Origin: Clostridia bacterium
GTDB lineage: Bacteria; Bacillota; Clostridia; Christensenellales; Aristaeellaceae
Assembly: GCA_017447185.1 (NCBI GenBank)
Contig: JAFSOC010000011.1
Coordinates: 1 to 64,000 of the forward strand
Reading direction: 5' to 3'
Length of the DNA stretch: 64,000 nt
The position numbers were made by a program, and so were the translations under genes. Positions 7,679 through 15,938 of this stretch are shown in pieces (positions within the stretch are counted from its first letter, which is position 1; every line of letters starts with the position of its first letter). Under the pieces are notes generated by a model, which saw nothing but the letters and a program-made list of their open reading frames with translations, made no database searches and was not told where the DNA came from.

Positions 7679-9646
7679 CTAGGGCAGGATGATTTTGAAG
7701 AACGTCTTCTTCCTGGAACAGCCCAGTGCGTACGCCGCTTCGTACTGTCCCTTTTCAATCGTACCGACACCCAGCTTCAGCAGACTGTAAACTGAAGACC
7801 CGAAGGTCAGTGTGAAGCCGATCACCGCCACGACAACCCCGCTGATCGATACGTTCCCGAAGATGATGTAATACAGGATCATCAGCAGTACCACCGCAGG
7901 CATGCCCTGCACCAGCTTGATGCAGATCCGGGTTATAAAATTGGCCACAGCGTTCCCATTCCGGCACAACATGAACACCCCAAAGCCGAGCAGGGTTCCA
8001 AACAGGATCGCCAGCGCCGTAATGACCAGGGTCGTCACGACGCCGTCCGTGAACAGCTTCCAGCGTTCCTCCCGGATGAAAGTCTTCTCGAAGCTTTCCG
8101 CCAGTGTATCCCAGAAGGAGGGACCTCCTGCGGCCTCCTGCGGTCTGAGCACCGCCAGCACGGAAAGGCTTGTGAATGTGGGGTCGGAAAACAGTACGCT
8201 TTCCGCCCGCTCTGCCGTGTACGCGATTCCGCTGCTGGCAAAGTCAACCTTCCCGGTCAGCACAGAGGGAATGATTCCGGAGAAATCCATCTGTACCACC
8301 TGCAGGCCGTAACCGTATTCCTCGCAAAAGCGGTAAACCGTTTCAATATCGATCCCCGCCGGTTCCCCGTTGATCAGATAGACGAAGGGGACGATCGTCG
8401 CATCCGTTGCCATCCGCAGAGTGCCCTTCGTCGCTTCCAGGCTTTCCAGGTCGGGAGCCAGGCGCCTGGATTCATCCACACCAAACCAGGCGTTCTGGAT
8501 TTCTTCCTGTACACCGTTTTCCTTGATTTTACTGAGAAACGCATTGAATTCTGCGCACAGTTCACGGCCTTTGTCCGTCTTCGGGAACACCGCCCCGATA
8601 TCCATCGTCTCGCCGATCCCTTCCTCGAGGAACATCAGGTCCGGGTTTTCCGCCATCATATATTTCACATTCGCGATGGCGGAGGCATACGCGTCAATTT
8701 TACCCGCCCGCAGCGCGCTGAGCATATCTACGTCGGAATTGAAGTAGAACAGTTTCGCGTTCGGGAACAGTTTTTCGACCTGCATCACCTGGACGCTTCC
8801 GGTCATGACGCCGATGCGCTTGTCCTTAAGCTGCTCCTGCGTCAGGGCAGATAGTTCAGCATCCTTTTTCATCACAGCCATCAGGACATGGCCGGAATAG
8901 TATGGATCAGAGAACAGGATACTTTGCTTCCGCTCTTCGGTAATGGTAAACGAGGAAAGTGAAAAATCCGCTTTGCCCGTCTGGATCGCGGACAGGATCC
9001 CTTCAAAGTTCGCGGCTCCCACCGTCAGCCCGTATCCCTTCGCTTCACAGAACAGGGCAGCCAGCTCCACATCCATGCCGACTATTTCCTCGCCCCGGAA
9101 ATAGTTCATCGGAGCAAATGTTCCGGCTGTCAGCATAACGAGCGTACCCCTGGTCGCCGGGAAGGATTCATAGTCCGGAAGCGTTTTGTCCGCTTCTTTT
9201 CCCTCCGTCCATTTGACAGTGATCCGGTCCAGCTCGCCGCTCGCCTTCAGATTCGCGAGCCACCCGTTAAATTCATCCCGGAGCGTCTCACCCGCATCGG
9301 TTTTCGTAAATACGGCGCCGTACTCAACGGCCTCCAGTCCCGCATCCCGGGAAGCCAGCCTGCTGTTTTCCGTGAGCAGCAGCTTCATCGGAGGTTCGTC
9401 ACATGGGAAAGCATCAATCTTTCCGGTTTCCAGTGCGGCAACCATATCCGACATGCTGTTGAAGTAGCTGAGCTCCGCATCCGGAATCACTTCCAGCACA
9501 AGGTGGTCAAAGACCGAGCCCATCTGTATGCCGATCCGCTTGCCGCCCGGTCCGCCGGCCGCGCTGTTCCCGTCCGCAAAGGCAGAGCAGATCCCGCAAA
9601 ACAGGATCAGGCACAGCGCCAGGCATCCGATCCGTTTCCTGATCAT
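7679..9646 (-). CDS. Amino-acid ABC substrate-binding/permease fusion, 5' part ending at an in-frame TAG
   Basis: The 655-residue open part starts with a signal peptide (about residues 1-25). It continues with family-3 solute-binding lobes in the order lobe 2, lobe 1, lobe 2, lobe 1, and then about 130 residues of a His/Glu/Gln-type permease. The frame ends with FFKIILP followed by TAG. Homologous permeases have Gln here (LPQAL...LPPYxGE), and the frame continues seamlessly through 7400, so a CAG-to-TAG change is the simplest reading. If the protein terminates here, the last transmembrane helices are missing and the transporter is probably dead. The ATPase gene follows immediately. Confidence 0.82.
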   Translation of the reverse strand: MIRKRIGCLALCLILFCGICSAFADGNSAAGGPGGKRIGIQMGSVFDHLVLEVIPDAELSYFNSMSDMVAALETGKIDAFPCDEPPMKLLLTENSRLASRDAGLEAVEYGAVFTKTDAGETLRDEFNGWLANLKASGELDRITVKWTEGKEADKTLPDYESFPATRGTLVMLTAGTFAPMNYFRGEEIVGMDVELAALFCEAKGYGLTVGAANFEGILSAIQTGKADFSLSSFTITEERKQSILFSDPYYSGHVLMAVMKKDAELSALTQEQLKDKRIGVMTGSVQVMQVEKLFPNAKLFYFNSDVDMLSALRAGKIDAYASAIANVKYMMAENPDLMFLEEGIGETMDIGAVFPKTDKGRELCAEFNAFLSKIKENGVQEEIQNAWFGVDESRRLAPDLESLEATKGTLRMATDATIVPFVYLINGEPAGIDIETVYRFCEEYGYGLQVVQMDFSGIIPSVLTGKVDFASSGIAYTAERAESVLFSDPTFTSLSVLAVLRPQEAAGGPSFWDTLAESFEKTFIREERWKLFTDGVVTTLVITALAILFGTLLGFGVFMLCRNGNAVANFITRICIKLVQGMPAVVLLMILYYIIFGNVSISGVVVAVIGFTLTFGSSVYSLLKLGVGTIEKGQYEAAYALGCSRKKTFFKIILP

Positions 9647-9675
9647 GTTCCTCTCACTCCCGATACTGTCTCTGT

Positions 9676-10059
9676 TTATACCATCTTTCCGTCTTCAACC
9701 CGTACGGCAATCTGCCAGTCGTCCTCATAGACAATGGTCCCGACAGCATTGGTATAAACAATATCATAGGGATGGCTGTATTTGTCCAGGATCCGCACCG
9801 CCGATGCGATCTTTTCCTGCATCTCCCCGGTGGTTCCGGTTTTGAAGAAGGTGATCACCTTCTCATTGTTTTTACAGGGTTCCGGTTCCGGCAGGTTTTC
9901 TTTGAACCAGTCGTCAATCTCCCGGAATGACTTCTCATCCTCCGGCTGCATGATCCCGTCCTGGATCATCCGCCAGCAGATACTGAAAATCCCCTTGGGA
10001 TACCCGGTGATCCAGGAGTCCTCCCGGCCCTGGATTCTCATATACCTGCACCCGTTCAT
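9676..10059 (-). CDS. Hypothetical protein
   Basis: A 127-residue soluble protein that I do not recognise. It is rich in charged and aromatic residues (CRYMRIQGREDSWITGYPKG near the N-terminus) and has no membrane segment, signal peptide or metal motif. Its ATG overlaps the TGA of the upstream CDF transporter gene (ATGA), and AGAAGGA lies upstream, so translation is coupled to the transporter. This supports a real gene, but gives no function. Confidence 0.7.
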   Translation of the reverse strand: MNGCRYMRIQGREDSWITGYPKGIFSICWRMIQDGIMQPEDEKSFREIDDWFKENLPEPEPCKNNEKVITFFKTGTTGEMQEKIASAVRILDKYSHPYDIVYTNAVGTIVYEDDWQIAVRVEDGKMV

Positions 10060-11219
10060 TGTTTTCCTTCTTTCTCCGGCTCGTCTTCCTCGCTGAAATC
10101 CGTATCCATTGCAATCTGCAGGGTAAAGTCCGGATAGGCTTTCTGTACGTCTGCGCAGACTTCGCTGTACACCTGGTGGCGGTCCGGGGCACTGAAACTG
10201 ACGACGATGTCAAAACGGATCTTCTTTTCCGCCTGGTCATAATAGAAGCCGTGAATCTGGAGGATATGCGCATGGGACATGACGATCCCGGTCACCTTTT
10301 CCCTTGCCGCCACAGCCTCCGGATTCCTTGTGTTGACCGAATAAACACCGATGGCAGTGAGAAGGACATTGTGCTTCTTGTAAACATCCACCGTAATGGT
10401 CCGGATCAGCTTGTCCAGGTCGTCCGCGGAAAGTGTGTCCGGAACCTCGATATGGATGGATCCGTTGTAGGCATCCGGCCCGTAGTTGTGCAGCACCAGG
10501 TCATAGGCCCCGCTGACCTGCGGATAACTGACGACCGAGGCCTTGATCTCCCGCGCCAGTTCCGCGTCTGCCCTCTCTCCCAGGATCTGGGACAGGGTTT
10601 CCCTCAGCATCCCGACGCCCGATTTGATAATCACCAGCGCGATAATTGCGCCCAGCCAGGCTTCCAGTGAAACATGGAAGATCAGGTAAATAGCGGCTGC
10701 CACCAGTGTGGAAGCTGAGATGATGGAATCCAGCATGGCATCCTTGCCGGAATTCACCAGGGAGTCGGAGTTGACCTTTTCACCGACGCTCTTCACATAC
10801 CGGCCCAGGAAGATCTTCACCACCACCGCGACCCCTACAATGATCAGGGACACAACGGAGTAATCCGGCGTATCCGGATGGATGATTTTCTTCACGGACT
10901 CAACAAACGCGGTAACACCGGCATACAGCACCAGGATGGAAATCACCATCGCGCTCAGGTACTCGATCCTGCCGTATCCGAAGGGATGCTTCCTGTCCGG
11001 TTCCTTTCCGGCCAGCTTCGTTCCCACAATGGTGATCACGGAGCTTGCCGCGTCCGACACATTGTTGACCGCGTCCATCACGATGGCAATAGAGTTGGAG
11101 GCCAGGCCCACAACCGCCTTGAACGCCGCAAGGAACACATTCGCCAGAATCCCGATGATACTGGTCCGGATAATCACGGCATCCCGTTTTTTTGCTCCGT
11201 CCATCACATCATTCGCCAT
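10056..11219 (-). CDS. Cation diffusion facilitator family transporter
   Basis: A 387-residue metal/proton antiporter of the CDF family. Its six membrane helices span about residues 18-215, followed by a cytoplasmic dimerisation region. The metal-site helices carry DAVNNVSDA (helix 2) and DAMLD (helix 5), and HPFGYGRIEYL is the family block between helices 2 and 3. The C-terminal part is longer than usual and appears to contain two ferredoxin-like repeats around LHNYGPDAYNGSIHIEV and RFDIVVSFSAPDRH. Metal specificity (Zn, Mn or Fe) cannot be read. The downstream hypothetical gene overlaps its stop codon. Confidence 0.93.
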   Translation of the reverse strand: MANDVMDGAKKRDAVIIRTSIIGILANVFLAAFKAVVGLASNSIAIVMDAVNNVSDAASSVITIVGTKLAGKEPDRKHPFGYGRIEYLSAMVISILVLYAGVTAFVESVKKIIHPDTPDYSVVSLIIVGVAVVVKIFLGRYVKSVGEKVNSDSLVNSGKDAMLDSIISASTLVAAAIYLIFHVSLEAWLGAIIALVIIKSGVGMLRETLSQILGERADAELAREIKASVVSYPQVSGAYDLVLHNYGPDAYNGSIHIEVPDTLSADDLDKLIRTITVDVYKKHNVLLTAIGVYSVNTRNPEAVAAREKVTGIVMSHAHILQIHGFYYDQAEKKIRFDIVVSFSAPDRHQVYSEVCADVQKAYPDFTLQIAMDTDFSEEDEPEKEGKQ

Positions 11220-11727
11220 AAATACCCTCTCCTCTTTCCGTTTCCCGGATAATCCGGTCCGCCACCTGTTCGGCGGTCAGGCCGTCTGTACAGATAATAT
11301 TTTCCATGGCCGCAAACTGCGGCAGTGATTTCAGGCTGATCTCCAGCCATTCCTCCGTCCGCCATTCGCACTCCCGGTCGTTTTTCCACCGGTGGATCAG
11401 CTCCTCCCTGCCGCAGAGCAGGGTAAAGTTCCTTTCTTCCGCCTGCAGTGCGGAAATCCCCTCCGCGAATCTTCGGCGTACCCACGCATCGTCCATCAGC
11501 CATACCAGGACCACCCTGCGGCAGACGGAACATTTCCGGTAATTACCGATCATGTGCAGGATGTTGTCCACAGCCATCTCCCTGGTTTCCCGGCTGCCCA
11601 CAAAGGGATGGAGATCCATGCACCAGTCCCCGTCAATGAACGCCGTTCCCGGAAGCTTTTCGGCGATAAGTCTCCCGGCCGCGGTCTTTCCCACGCCCAT
11701 TGGCCCGTTGATGACAATCACCTTCAT
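11209..11727 (-). CDS. AAA/P-loop kinase-like nucleotide-binding protein
   Basis: A 172-residue P-loop protein of the small kinase type (shikimate or adenylate kinase-like). MKVIVINGPMGVGKT holds Walker A near the N-terminus, and FIDGDW is the acidic strand that usually positions substrate and Mg2+. The substrate is unknown. A GTG four codons upstream is an alternative start; I prefer the ATG, which has GGAGAG six bases before it. The 3' end overlaps the start of the CDF transporter gene by about 11 bases. Confidence 0.82.
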   Translation of the reverse strand: MKVIVINGPMGVGKTAAGRLIAEKLPGTAFIDGDWCMDLHPFVGSRETREMAVDNILHMIGNYRKCSVCRRVVLVWLMDDAWVRRRFAEGISALQAEERNFTLLCGREELIHRWKNDRECEWRTEEWLEISLKSLPQFAAMENIICTDGLTAEQVADRIIRETERGEGIYGE

Positions 11728-11759
11728 ACCGCTCTCCACCGGCTCCTCCCGTACGTGGT

Positions 11760-12383
11760 TTATTTGTTCCCGGGTTTCCAGGGCTTCGGGGTCAGGAGTG
11801 TCGTCCTGCCGATGTCCGGGAGCACATCATACACGGAGCATCCCATTTCCTTTTCAAAGGATTCCTTGATCGCAAAGGCAGTCTCCCATCCTTTGATATA
11901 GCCTTCCATGATACCGTATCTCCGGGTCACATCCACAAACCGCTTTTCCAGGATAACAAATCCGTAATCCACCGCCAGGGAATCGCACAGCTGGATCAGC
12001 CGGTCATAGTCATCCGCTTTGCAGTGCAGGATATATTCCCGGATCATTTTTTCCCGTTCGTTGTCCGGCTCGCTGTCGAATTCTTCCTGCATACGGAGAT
12101 AGGAGTGTGTCATACAGATCCGGGCCGCCTCATCCCATCCTTTTTCCATGCAGTACCGGTAGCCTTCACAGATGTGCGTCGGGATATCCACAATGCCGAC
12201 CCGCCTGCCGATATCATGTAGCAGGCCGACGATATATGCCTTCTCCGGATCCAGGGAGGAAATCTTTTCGGCGATCTTCCTCGCTGCGATCCCCACGTTT
12301 ACCGAATGCTTCACCCAGGGGCCGGGATTCAGTTCCCCCGCAAGCTCCAGCTCACGCATAGCCTCGTCTGCTGTCGGCAGCAT
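11760..12383 (-). CDS. HD domain-containing phosphohydrolase
   Basis: A 207-residue HD-superfamily protein. The first metal histidine lies in WVKHSVNVG and the diagnostic pair in LLHDIGRR, with further histidines in MTHSYL. Such proteins hydrolyse phosphate esters, often nucleotides; the substrate here is unknown. The start is the ATG after CCGGAGGATATAAAA; the longer open frame has no ribosome site. It is the first gene of the leftward run, and its promoter lies in the divergent gap at 12384-12550. Confidence 0.88.
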   Translation of the reverse strand: MLPTADEAMRELELAGELNPGPWVKHSVNVGIAARKIAEKISSLDPEKAYIVGLLHDIGRRVGIVDIPTHICEGYRYCMEKGWDEAARICMTHSYLRMQEEFDSEPDNEREKMIREYILHCKADDYDRLIQLCDSLAVDYGFVILEKRFVDVTRRYGIMEGYIKGWETAFAIKESFEKEMGCSVYDVLPDIGRTTLLTPKPWKPGNK

Positions 12384-12429
12384 TTTTATATCCTCCGGAT
12401 CAATATACAGAATCGCATGATAATAATAT

Positions 12430-12435
12430 ATTATA
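12430..12435 (-). promoter_or_regulatory. Probable -10 box for the HD-domain gene
   Basis: A perfect TATAAT on the minus strand, 47 bases upstream of the HD gene start, lies in an AT-rich patch. No convincing -35 hexamer is visible. Confidence 0.5.
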
Positions 12436-12499
12436 ACAGAAATCGGGTGTTTCGGGCAATTCTTTCTGCCGTTTGCTTTTCCCGCTCCCGGGTTTCTGA

Positions 12500-12505
12500 T
12501 ATAAT
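12500..12505 (+). promoter_or_regulatory. Probable -10 box for the flavodoxin/peroxiredoxin pair
   Basis: A perfect TATAAT lies 45 bases before the flavodoxin start, divergent from the HD-gene promoter. The -35 region is weak (TTGCTT at 20-base spacing). Confidence 0.5.
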
Positions 12506-12550
12506 GATATACAGAATCAAAGCAAATATCATTCGGTGAGGTGTTCAGCC

Positions 12551-12982
12551 ATGAAAATCGCGGTACGCTACTACACAAAGACAGGAAACACGAAGCGCCT
12601 TGCGGAAGCCGTCGCGAAGGCCGTCGGCGCGGAAGCCCTTCCTCTCAGCGAACCGGTGAACGAGCCGGTGGATCTCCTGTTCCTGGGCAATTCCTATTAT
12701 GCCTTCACCATTGATCCGGAGGTCCGGACTTTTATCCACTCCCTGGATAAGGAAAAGGTGGGCCGCATTGTGAATTTCGGTTCCGCCGCTATGATGAATT
12801 CCACCCGGAAAAAGGTGGAAGCCGAAGCAAAAAAAGTGGGTATCCCCACGGATGAGCGGGAATTTCACTGCAAAGGAGAATTCAAGGGAGTCCACAAAGG
12901 CCGGCCGAATGAAGAAGACCTGAAGGCCGCGGCTGCCTTCGCGCAGGAACTCCTCCGGAAGGAGGAAAAAGCCTCATGCTGA
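12551..12982 (+). CDS. Flavodoxin family protein
   Basis: A 143-residue flavodoxin-fold protein. The N-terminal strand and phosphate loop read YYTKTGNTKRLAEAV, equivalent to the FMN-binding T/S-x-T-G-N-T loop. The second strand (LLFLGNSYYAF) and a flavin-contact loop (FGSAAM) follow. It probably carries electrons at low potential. The start is the ATG after GGTGAGGTG. The stop overlaps the start of the peroxiredoxin gene by 7 bases, suggesting one redox operon. Confidence 0.9.
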   Translation: MKIAVRYYTKTGNTKRLAEAVAKAVGAEALPLSEPVNEPVDLLFLGNSYYAFTIDPEVRTFIHSLDKEKVGRIVNFGSAAMMNSTRKKVEAEAKKVGIPTDEREFHCKGEFKGVHKGRPNEEDLKAAAAFAQELLRKEEKASC

Positions 12983-13431
12983 ATCCCGGAACCAAAGCCC
13001 CGGACTTTTCCCTGGAGGACCAGAACGGGAACAGGCACAGCCTCTCCGAATTCAAAGGGCAGAAGGTGGTCCTGTATTTCTACTCGAAGGATATGACTTC
13101 CGGATGCTCCAGGCAGGCCTGCGGATTTGCGGAGCTTTATCCGCACTTCCGGGAAAAAGGCGCTGTGATCATCGGTATCAGCAGGGACAGCGCGGCCAGC
13201 CACAAAAAGTTTGAGGAAAAATACAGCCTGCCGTTCATCCTCCTGGCCGATCCGGAAAGAAGCGCGATTGAAGCTTACGATGTCTGGAAGGAAAAGATGA
13301 ACTACGGAAAGCCCACCATGGGCGTCGTCCGCACCACCTACCTGATCGATGAGAACGGAATCATTGCCAAAGCGTTCACAAAAGTAAAAGCCTCGGACAA
13401 TCCGCAGCAGATGCTGGACGAACTGACATAA
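12976..13431 (+). CDS. bcp: Thioredoxin-dependent peroxiredoxin, BCP type
   Basis: A 151-residue thiol peroxidase that reduces hydroperoxides. The peroxidatic cysteine is C44 and the nearby resolving cysteine is C49 (DMTSGCSRQAC). The family consensus is T-P-G-C-T, so Pro is Ser here, an unusual change next to the active site. The rest of the fold, including the IIGISRDS strand, is normal. It overlaps the flavodoxin gene, which may share its reductive pathway. The terminator at 13435-13473 follows. Confidence 0.93.
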   Translation: MLNPGTKAPDFSLEDQNGNRHSLSEFKGQKVVLYFYSKDMTSGCSRQACGFAELYPHFREKGAVIIGISRDSAASHKKFEEKYSLPFILLADPERSAIEAYDVWKEKMNYGKPTMGVVRTTYLIDENGIIAKAFTKVKASDNPQQMLDELT

Positions 13432-13434
13432 CAT

Positions 13435-13473
13435 GCAAAAATGCCCCGCTCCGCTGGAGCGAGGCATTTTTGC
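13435..13473. terminator. Bidirectional intrinsic terminator
   Basis: A long inverted repeat has outer arms GCAAAAATGCC and GGCATTTTTGC and an inner CGCTCC/GGAGCG stem. It lies between the convergent peroxiredoxin gene and the gene at 13488, and gives U-rich ends in both directions. Confidence 0.9.
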
Positions 13474-13487
13474 GGACCGGTCGCCGG

Positions 13488-13874
13488 TCAGGCGTACATG
13501 TACTTCTTGGAAGAATCGTACTTCGGATCGTCCTTCGGAAAAGCGATGGTCGGAACATCGACCATCATGGCCGCTGTCCGGGCATGCTGTTCCAGCTCCT
13601 TCAGCAGTTCATTTTCCTTCGGTGCTTCCGTCCGTACCGGTTCTGCCGCCACGGGTGCCGCCGTCACCGCGGTTTCCCGCGCCGGCTCAGCTGCGGCAGT
13701 GGGAACGGTTCCCCTCTTTGCGTCCCTCGCCGCGTGCCGGATGGTCCGGGCCGCATCCTTGATGATCTTCCGGACCGCCCTGGCGATCCCGCGGAGATCC
13801 TTCGCAACGCCCTGCGCGTTAAAGTTGTTGCGTATACAAAGTACCAGCAATACTCCCAGCAAAATCCAGAACAT
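13488..13874 (-). CDS. Hypothetical membrane-anchored protein with Ala-rich linker
   Basis: A 128-residue protein with one N-terminal hydrophobic helix (residues 2-14). A basic amphipathic stretch (about 25-55), an Ala/Pro/Glu-rich low-complexity linker (57-85) and a C-terminal tail ending in SSKKYMYA follow. No known domain is visible. It lies 38 bases downstream of a PspC-domain gene on the same strand, so a joint envelope role is possible. Confidence 0.65.
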   Translation of the reverse strand: MFWILLGVLLVLCIRNNFNAQGVAKDLRGIARAVRKIIKDAARTIRHAARDAKRGTVPTAAAEPARETAVTAAPVAAEPVRTEAPKENELLKELEQHARTAAMMVDVPTIAFPKDDPKYDSSKKYMYA

Positions 13875-13912
13875 TTCCTTCTCCTCCCATTCCTTTCAAA
13901 CCGTTCTTCACA

Positions 13913-14179
13913 TTACTCTTCCGGCAGCACCAGCGCGCACACGATGTAAGCGATCAGGCCGGTTCCCCAGCCGAACACCAGCAGTGCCCACACCAGACGG
14001 ACGATGACGGGATCAATACCCAGCCACTCCGCGATACCGCCGCAGACGCCCGCCACTTTCTTGTCCTTCGCGCTCTTATGGATGCGTCCGTTCAGGCTTC
14101 CCTTCTGGCTTCCCGCGATATACTGCCAGATAAAATATCCGAGGGCGAGTCCCGCAATGATTGTCATAGCTGTTTTCAT
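13913..14179 (-). CDS. PspC domain-containing membrane protein
   Basis: An 88-residue protein. After an N-terminal hydrophobic helix, the PspC signature runs from about residue 38 (KVAGVCGGIAEWLGIDPVIVRL) into a hydrophobic segment ending LIAYIVCALVLP. PspC domains occur in envelope-stress proteins that sense or stabilise the membrane. The first helix is an additional membrane segment, so this is a two-helix version. The start is the ATG after AGGAGGATAAGA. Confidence 0.88.
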   Translation of the reverse strand: MKTAMTIIAGLALGYFIWQYIAGSQKGSLNGRIHKSAKDKKVAGVCGGIAEWLGIDPVIVRLVWALLVFGWGTGLIAYIVCALVLPEE

Positions 14180-14287
14180 ATTCTTATCCTCCTGAAATAA
14201 ATCTTTCCTGTGTGGCCGCGGTTCGCAGCCGCTTCTCTGCCACACTCATCATTTAGACGAGCGAAACCGGAAAACGTTACAAAAAAA

Positions 14288-14797
14288 TTAAAAAAATTTT
14301 TTGGAGGCTTTTTCCAGTTCCAGCAGCGCCTGTTTCCGGTCCAGTCCCGCCGCATATCCGGTCAGGCTCCCGTCCTTTCCGATCACCCGGTGGCAGGGAA
14401 TGATCAGGGCCACCGGATTATGCCCCACAGCCCCACCAACCGCCTGCGCGGACATCCGGGGCACCTGCAGCTGCTCTGCGGCAAGCGCCGCGATCTCCCC
14501 GTAGGTTGTCGTCGTGCCATAGGGAACTGTGTACAGGATTGTCCATACCGCCTGCCGGAAAGCCGATCCCCGCAGGCTGATTTCCGGTGTGAATCCCGGA
14601 TCCTCTCCGCCGAAATACAGGTCCAGCCACCGCGCTGTCTCCGCAAAAACAGGCAGTTTTCCTGCCGCGGGAGCGTCCTGCCGGGCCCCGGGCCTTGCAA
14701 ACCGGAGACCAGTCAGTGCTTCCCCGTCGCTCTCCAGGATCATCCGGCCCAGCGGTGATGCGTAATACTGAAAAAACAATTCGATGTTTTGTTCCAT
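14288..14797 (-). CDS. ogt: Methylated-DNA--[protein]-cysteine S-methyltransferase
   Basis: A 169-residue suicide repair protein that removes alkyl groups from O6-alkylguanine. The acceptor cysteine is C135 in PCHRV. The DNA-binding helix block (RQAVWTILYTVPYGTTTTYG) and the following AVGGAVGHNP are standard. No AdaA-type regulatory domain is fused, so it is the Ogt form. It is divergent from the dehydrogenase gene at 14887. Confidence 0.95.
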   Translation of the reverse strand: MEQNIELFFQYYASPLGRMILESDGEALTGLRFARPGARQDAPAAGKLPVFAETARWLDLYFGGEDPGFTPEISLRGSAFRQAVWTILYTVPYGTTTTYGEIAALAAEQLQVPRMSAQAVGGAVGHNPVALIIPCHRVIGKDGSLTGYAAGLDRKQALLELEKASKKFF

Positions 14798-14850
14798 GGG
14801 ATTCCTTTCTGCCTGATGCTATTTCGCTTTTTTCATGCGCGGAAATCTGC

Positions 14851-14856
14851 TATAAT
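14851..14856 (+). promoter_or_regulatory. Probable -10 box for the 2-hydroxyacid dehydrogenase gene
   Basis: A perfect TATAAT, 30 bases before the ATG. The -35 region is only a T-run and weak. Confidence 0.5.
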
Positions 14857-14886
14857 AACCTTATCCATAACAGGGGGATATGCAAA

Positions 14887-15924
14887 ATGATTACAGTTGC
14901 TTTTTTTGATGCAAAAGATTATGACAAACCTTCTTTTGAGCAGTACGGCAGCCGGCACGGCATCCGTTTCCGCTACCTGGAAACCAAGCTGAATGAGGAT
15001 ACCGTCGATCTGGCCAAAGGCTGCGACGCGGTCTGCATCTTTGTCAACGACACTGTCAGCGCCGAAGTTATCGACAGGCTTTATGAGCTCGGAGTCCGCC
15101 TGGTTGCCCTGCGTTCGGCGGGCTATAACAACGTGGACCTGCAGGCAGCCTTCGGCAAGGTCCATGTGGTGCACGTACCGGCCTACTCTCCCTACGCGGT
15201 GGCGGAACACGCGATGGCCCTGCTGCTTACTTCTGTCCGGCGGATCCACAAGGCATATAACCGGACCCGGGAGTTTAATTTCTCTCTGAACGGCCTGACC
15301 GGATTCGATTTTCACGGAAAAACTGTCGGCGTCATCGGCACCGGCCGGATCGGAAGGATCTTCATCGATATCTGCCGCGGTTTCAGCATGAATGTCCTCG
15401 CCTATGACCTGTTCCCCGCGAAGGACAGCGGGATTGACTATGTTTCCCTGGATGAGCTGCTGGAGAAGAGCGATATCATCTCCCTCCACTGCCCGCTGAC
15501 AGAAGAAACGCGACACCTGATTGACAGCGCCGCGATTGAGAAAATGAAAAAAGGCGTCGTTATCATCAACACTTCCCGCGGCGGCCTGATCGATGCGGAC
15601 GCGCTGCTGGAGGGCATCAAGGCCCGGAAAGTCGGAGCCGCCTGCCTGGATGTGTACGAGGAAGAGGCCGATGTGTTCTTTGAGGACCGTTCCGGCCATA
15701 TCCTGAACGACGATCTCCTGTCCCGGCTGATTTCCATGCCCAATGTGATCGTCACTTCCCACCAGGCATTCCTGACGCACGAGGCGCTGAACAATATTGC
15801 GGAAACCACCGTGAACAATATCCTTTCCTGTTTCGAAAAGGACGGCGCCTGCGACAACGAACTGTGCTACCGCTGTGAAAACATGGAGCAGTGCAAAAAA
15901 GAGCGCAGGGGCAAGTGCTTCTGA
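14887..15924 (+). CDS. D-2-hydroxyacid (D-lactate type) dehydrogenase
   Basis: A 345-residue NAD-dependent enzyme that interconverts 2-oxoacids and D-2-hydroxyacids, most likely pyruvate and D-lactate. The Rossmann motif is VGVIGTGRIG. The catalytic blocks NTSRGGLIDADAL and SLHCPLTEETRHLI and the active-site histidine in TSHQAFLTHEAL are present. The start is the ATG after AGGGGGATATGCAAA. The C-terminus carries an unusual cysteine-rich tail (C-x2-C-x5-C-x7-C) that I do not associate with standard D-lactate dehydrogenases. Confidence 0.92.
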   Translation: MITVAFFDAKDYDKPSFEQYGSRHGIRFRYLETKLNEDTVDLAKGCDAVCIFVNDTVSAEVIDRLYELGVRLVALRSAGYNNVDLQAAFGKVHVVHVPAYSPYAVAEHAMALLLTSVRRIHKAYNRTREFNFSLNGLTGFDFHGKTVGVIGTGRIGRIFIDICRGFSMNVLAYDLFPAKDSGIDYVSLDELLEKSDIISLHCPLTEETRHLIDSAAIEKMKKGVVIINTSRGGLIDADALLEGIKARKVGAACLDVYEEEADVFFEDRSGHILNDDLLSRLISMPNVIVTSHQAFLTHEALNNIAETTVNNILSCFEKDGACDNELCYRCENMEQCKKERRGKCF

Positions 15925-15938
15925 TCCGCGTTCAGTCC

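Noticed and set aside
7679-7681. Genome-wide reassignment of TAG to Gln
   Set aside because: The AEC gene ends with TAG at a natural position (62822-62824), so TAG is a stop in this genome.
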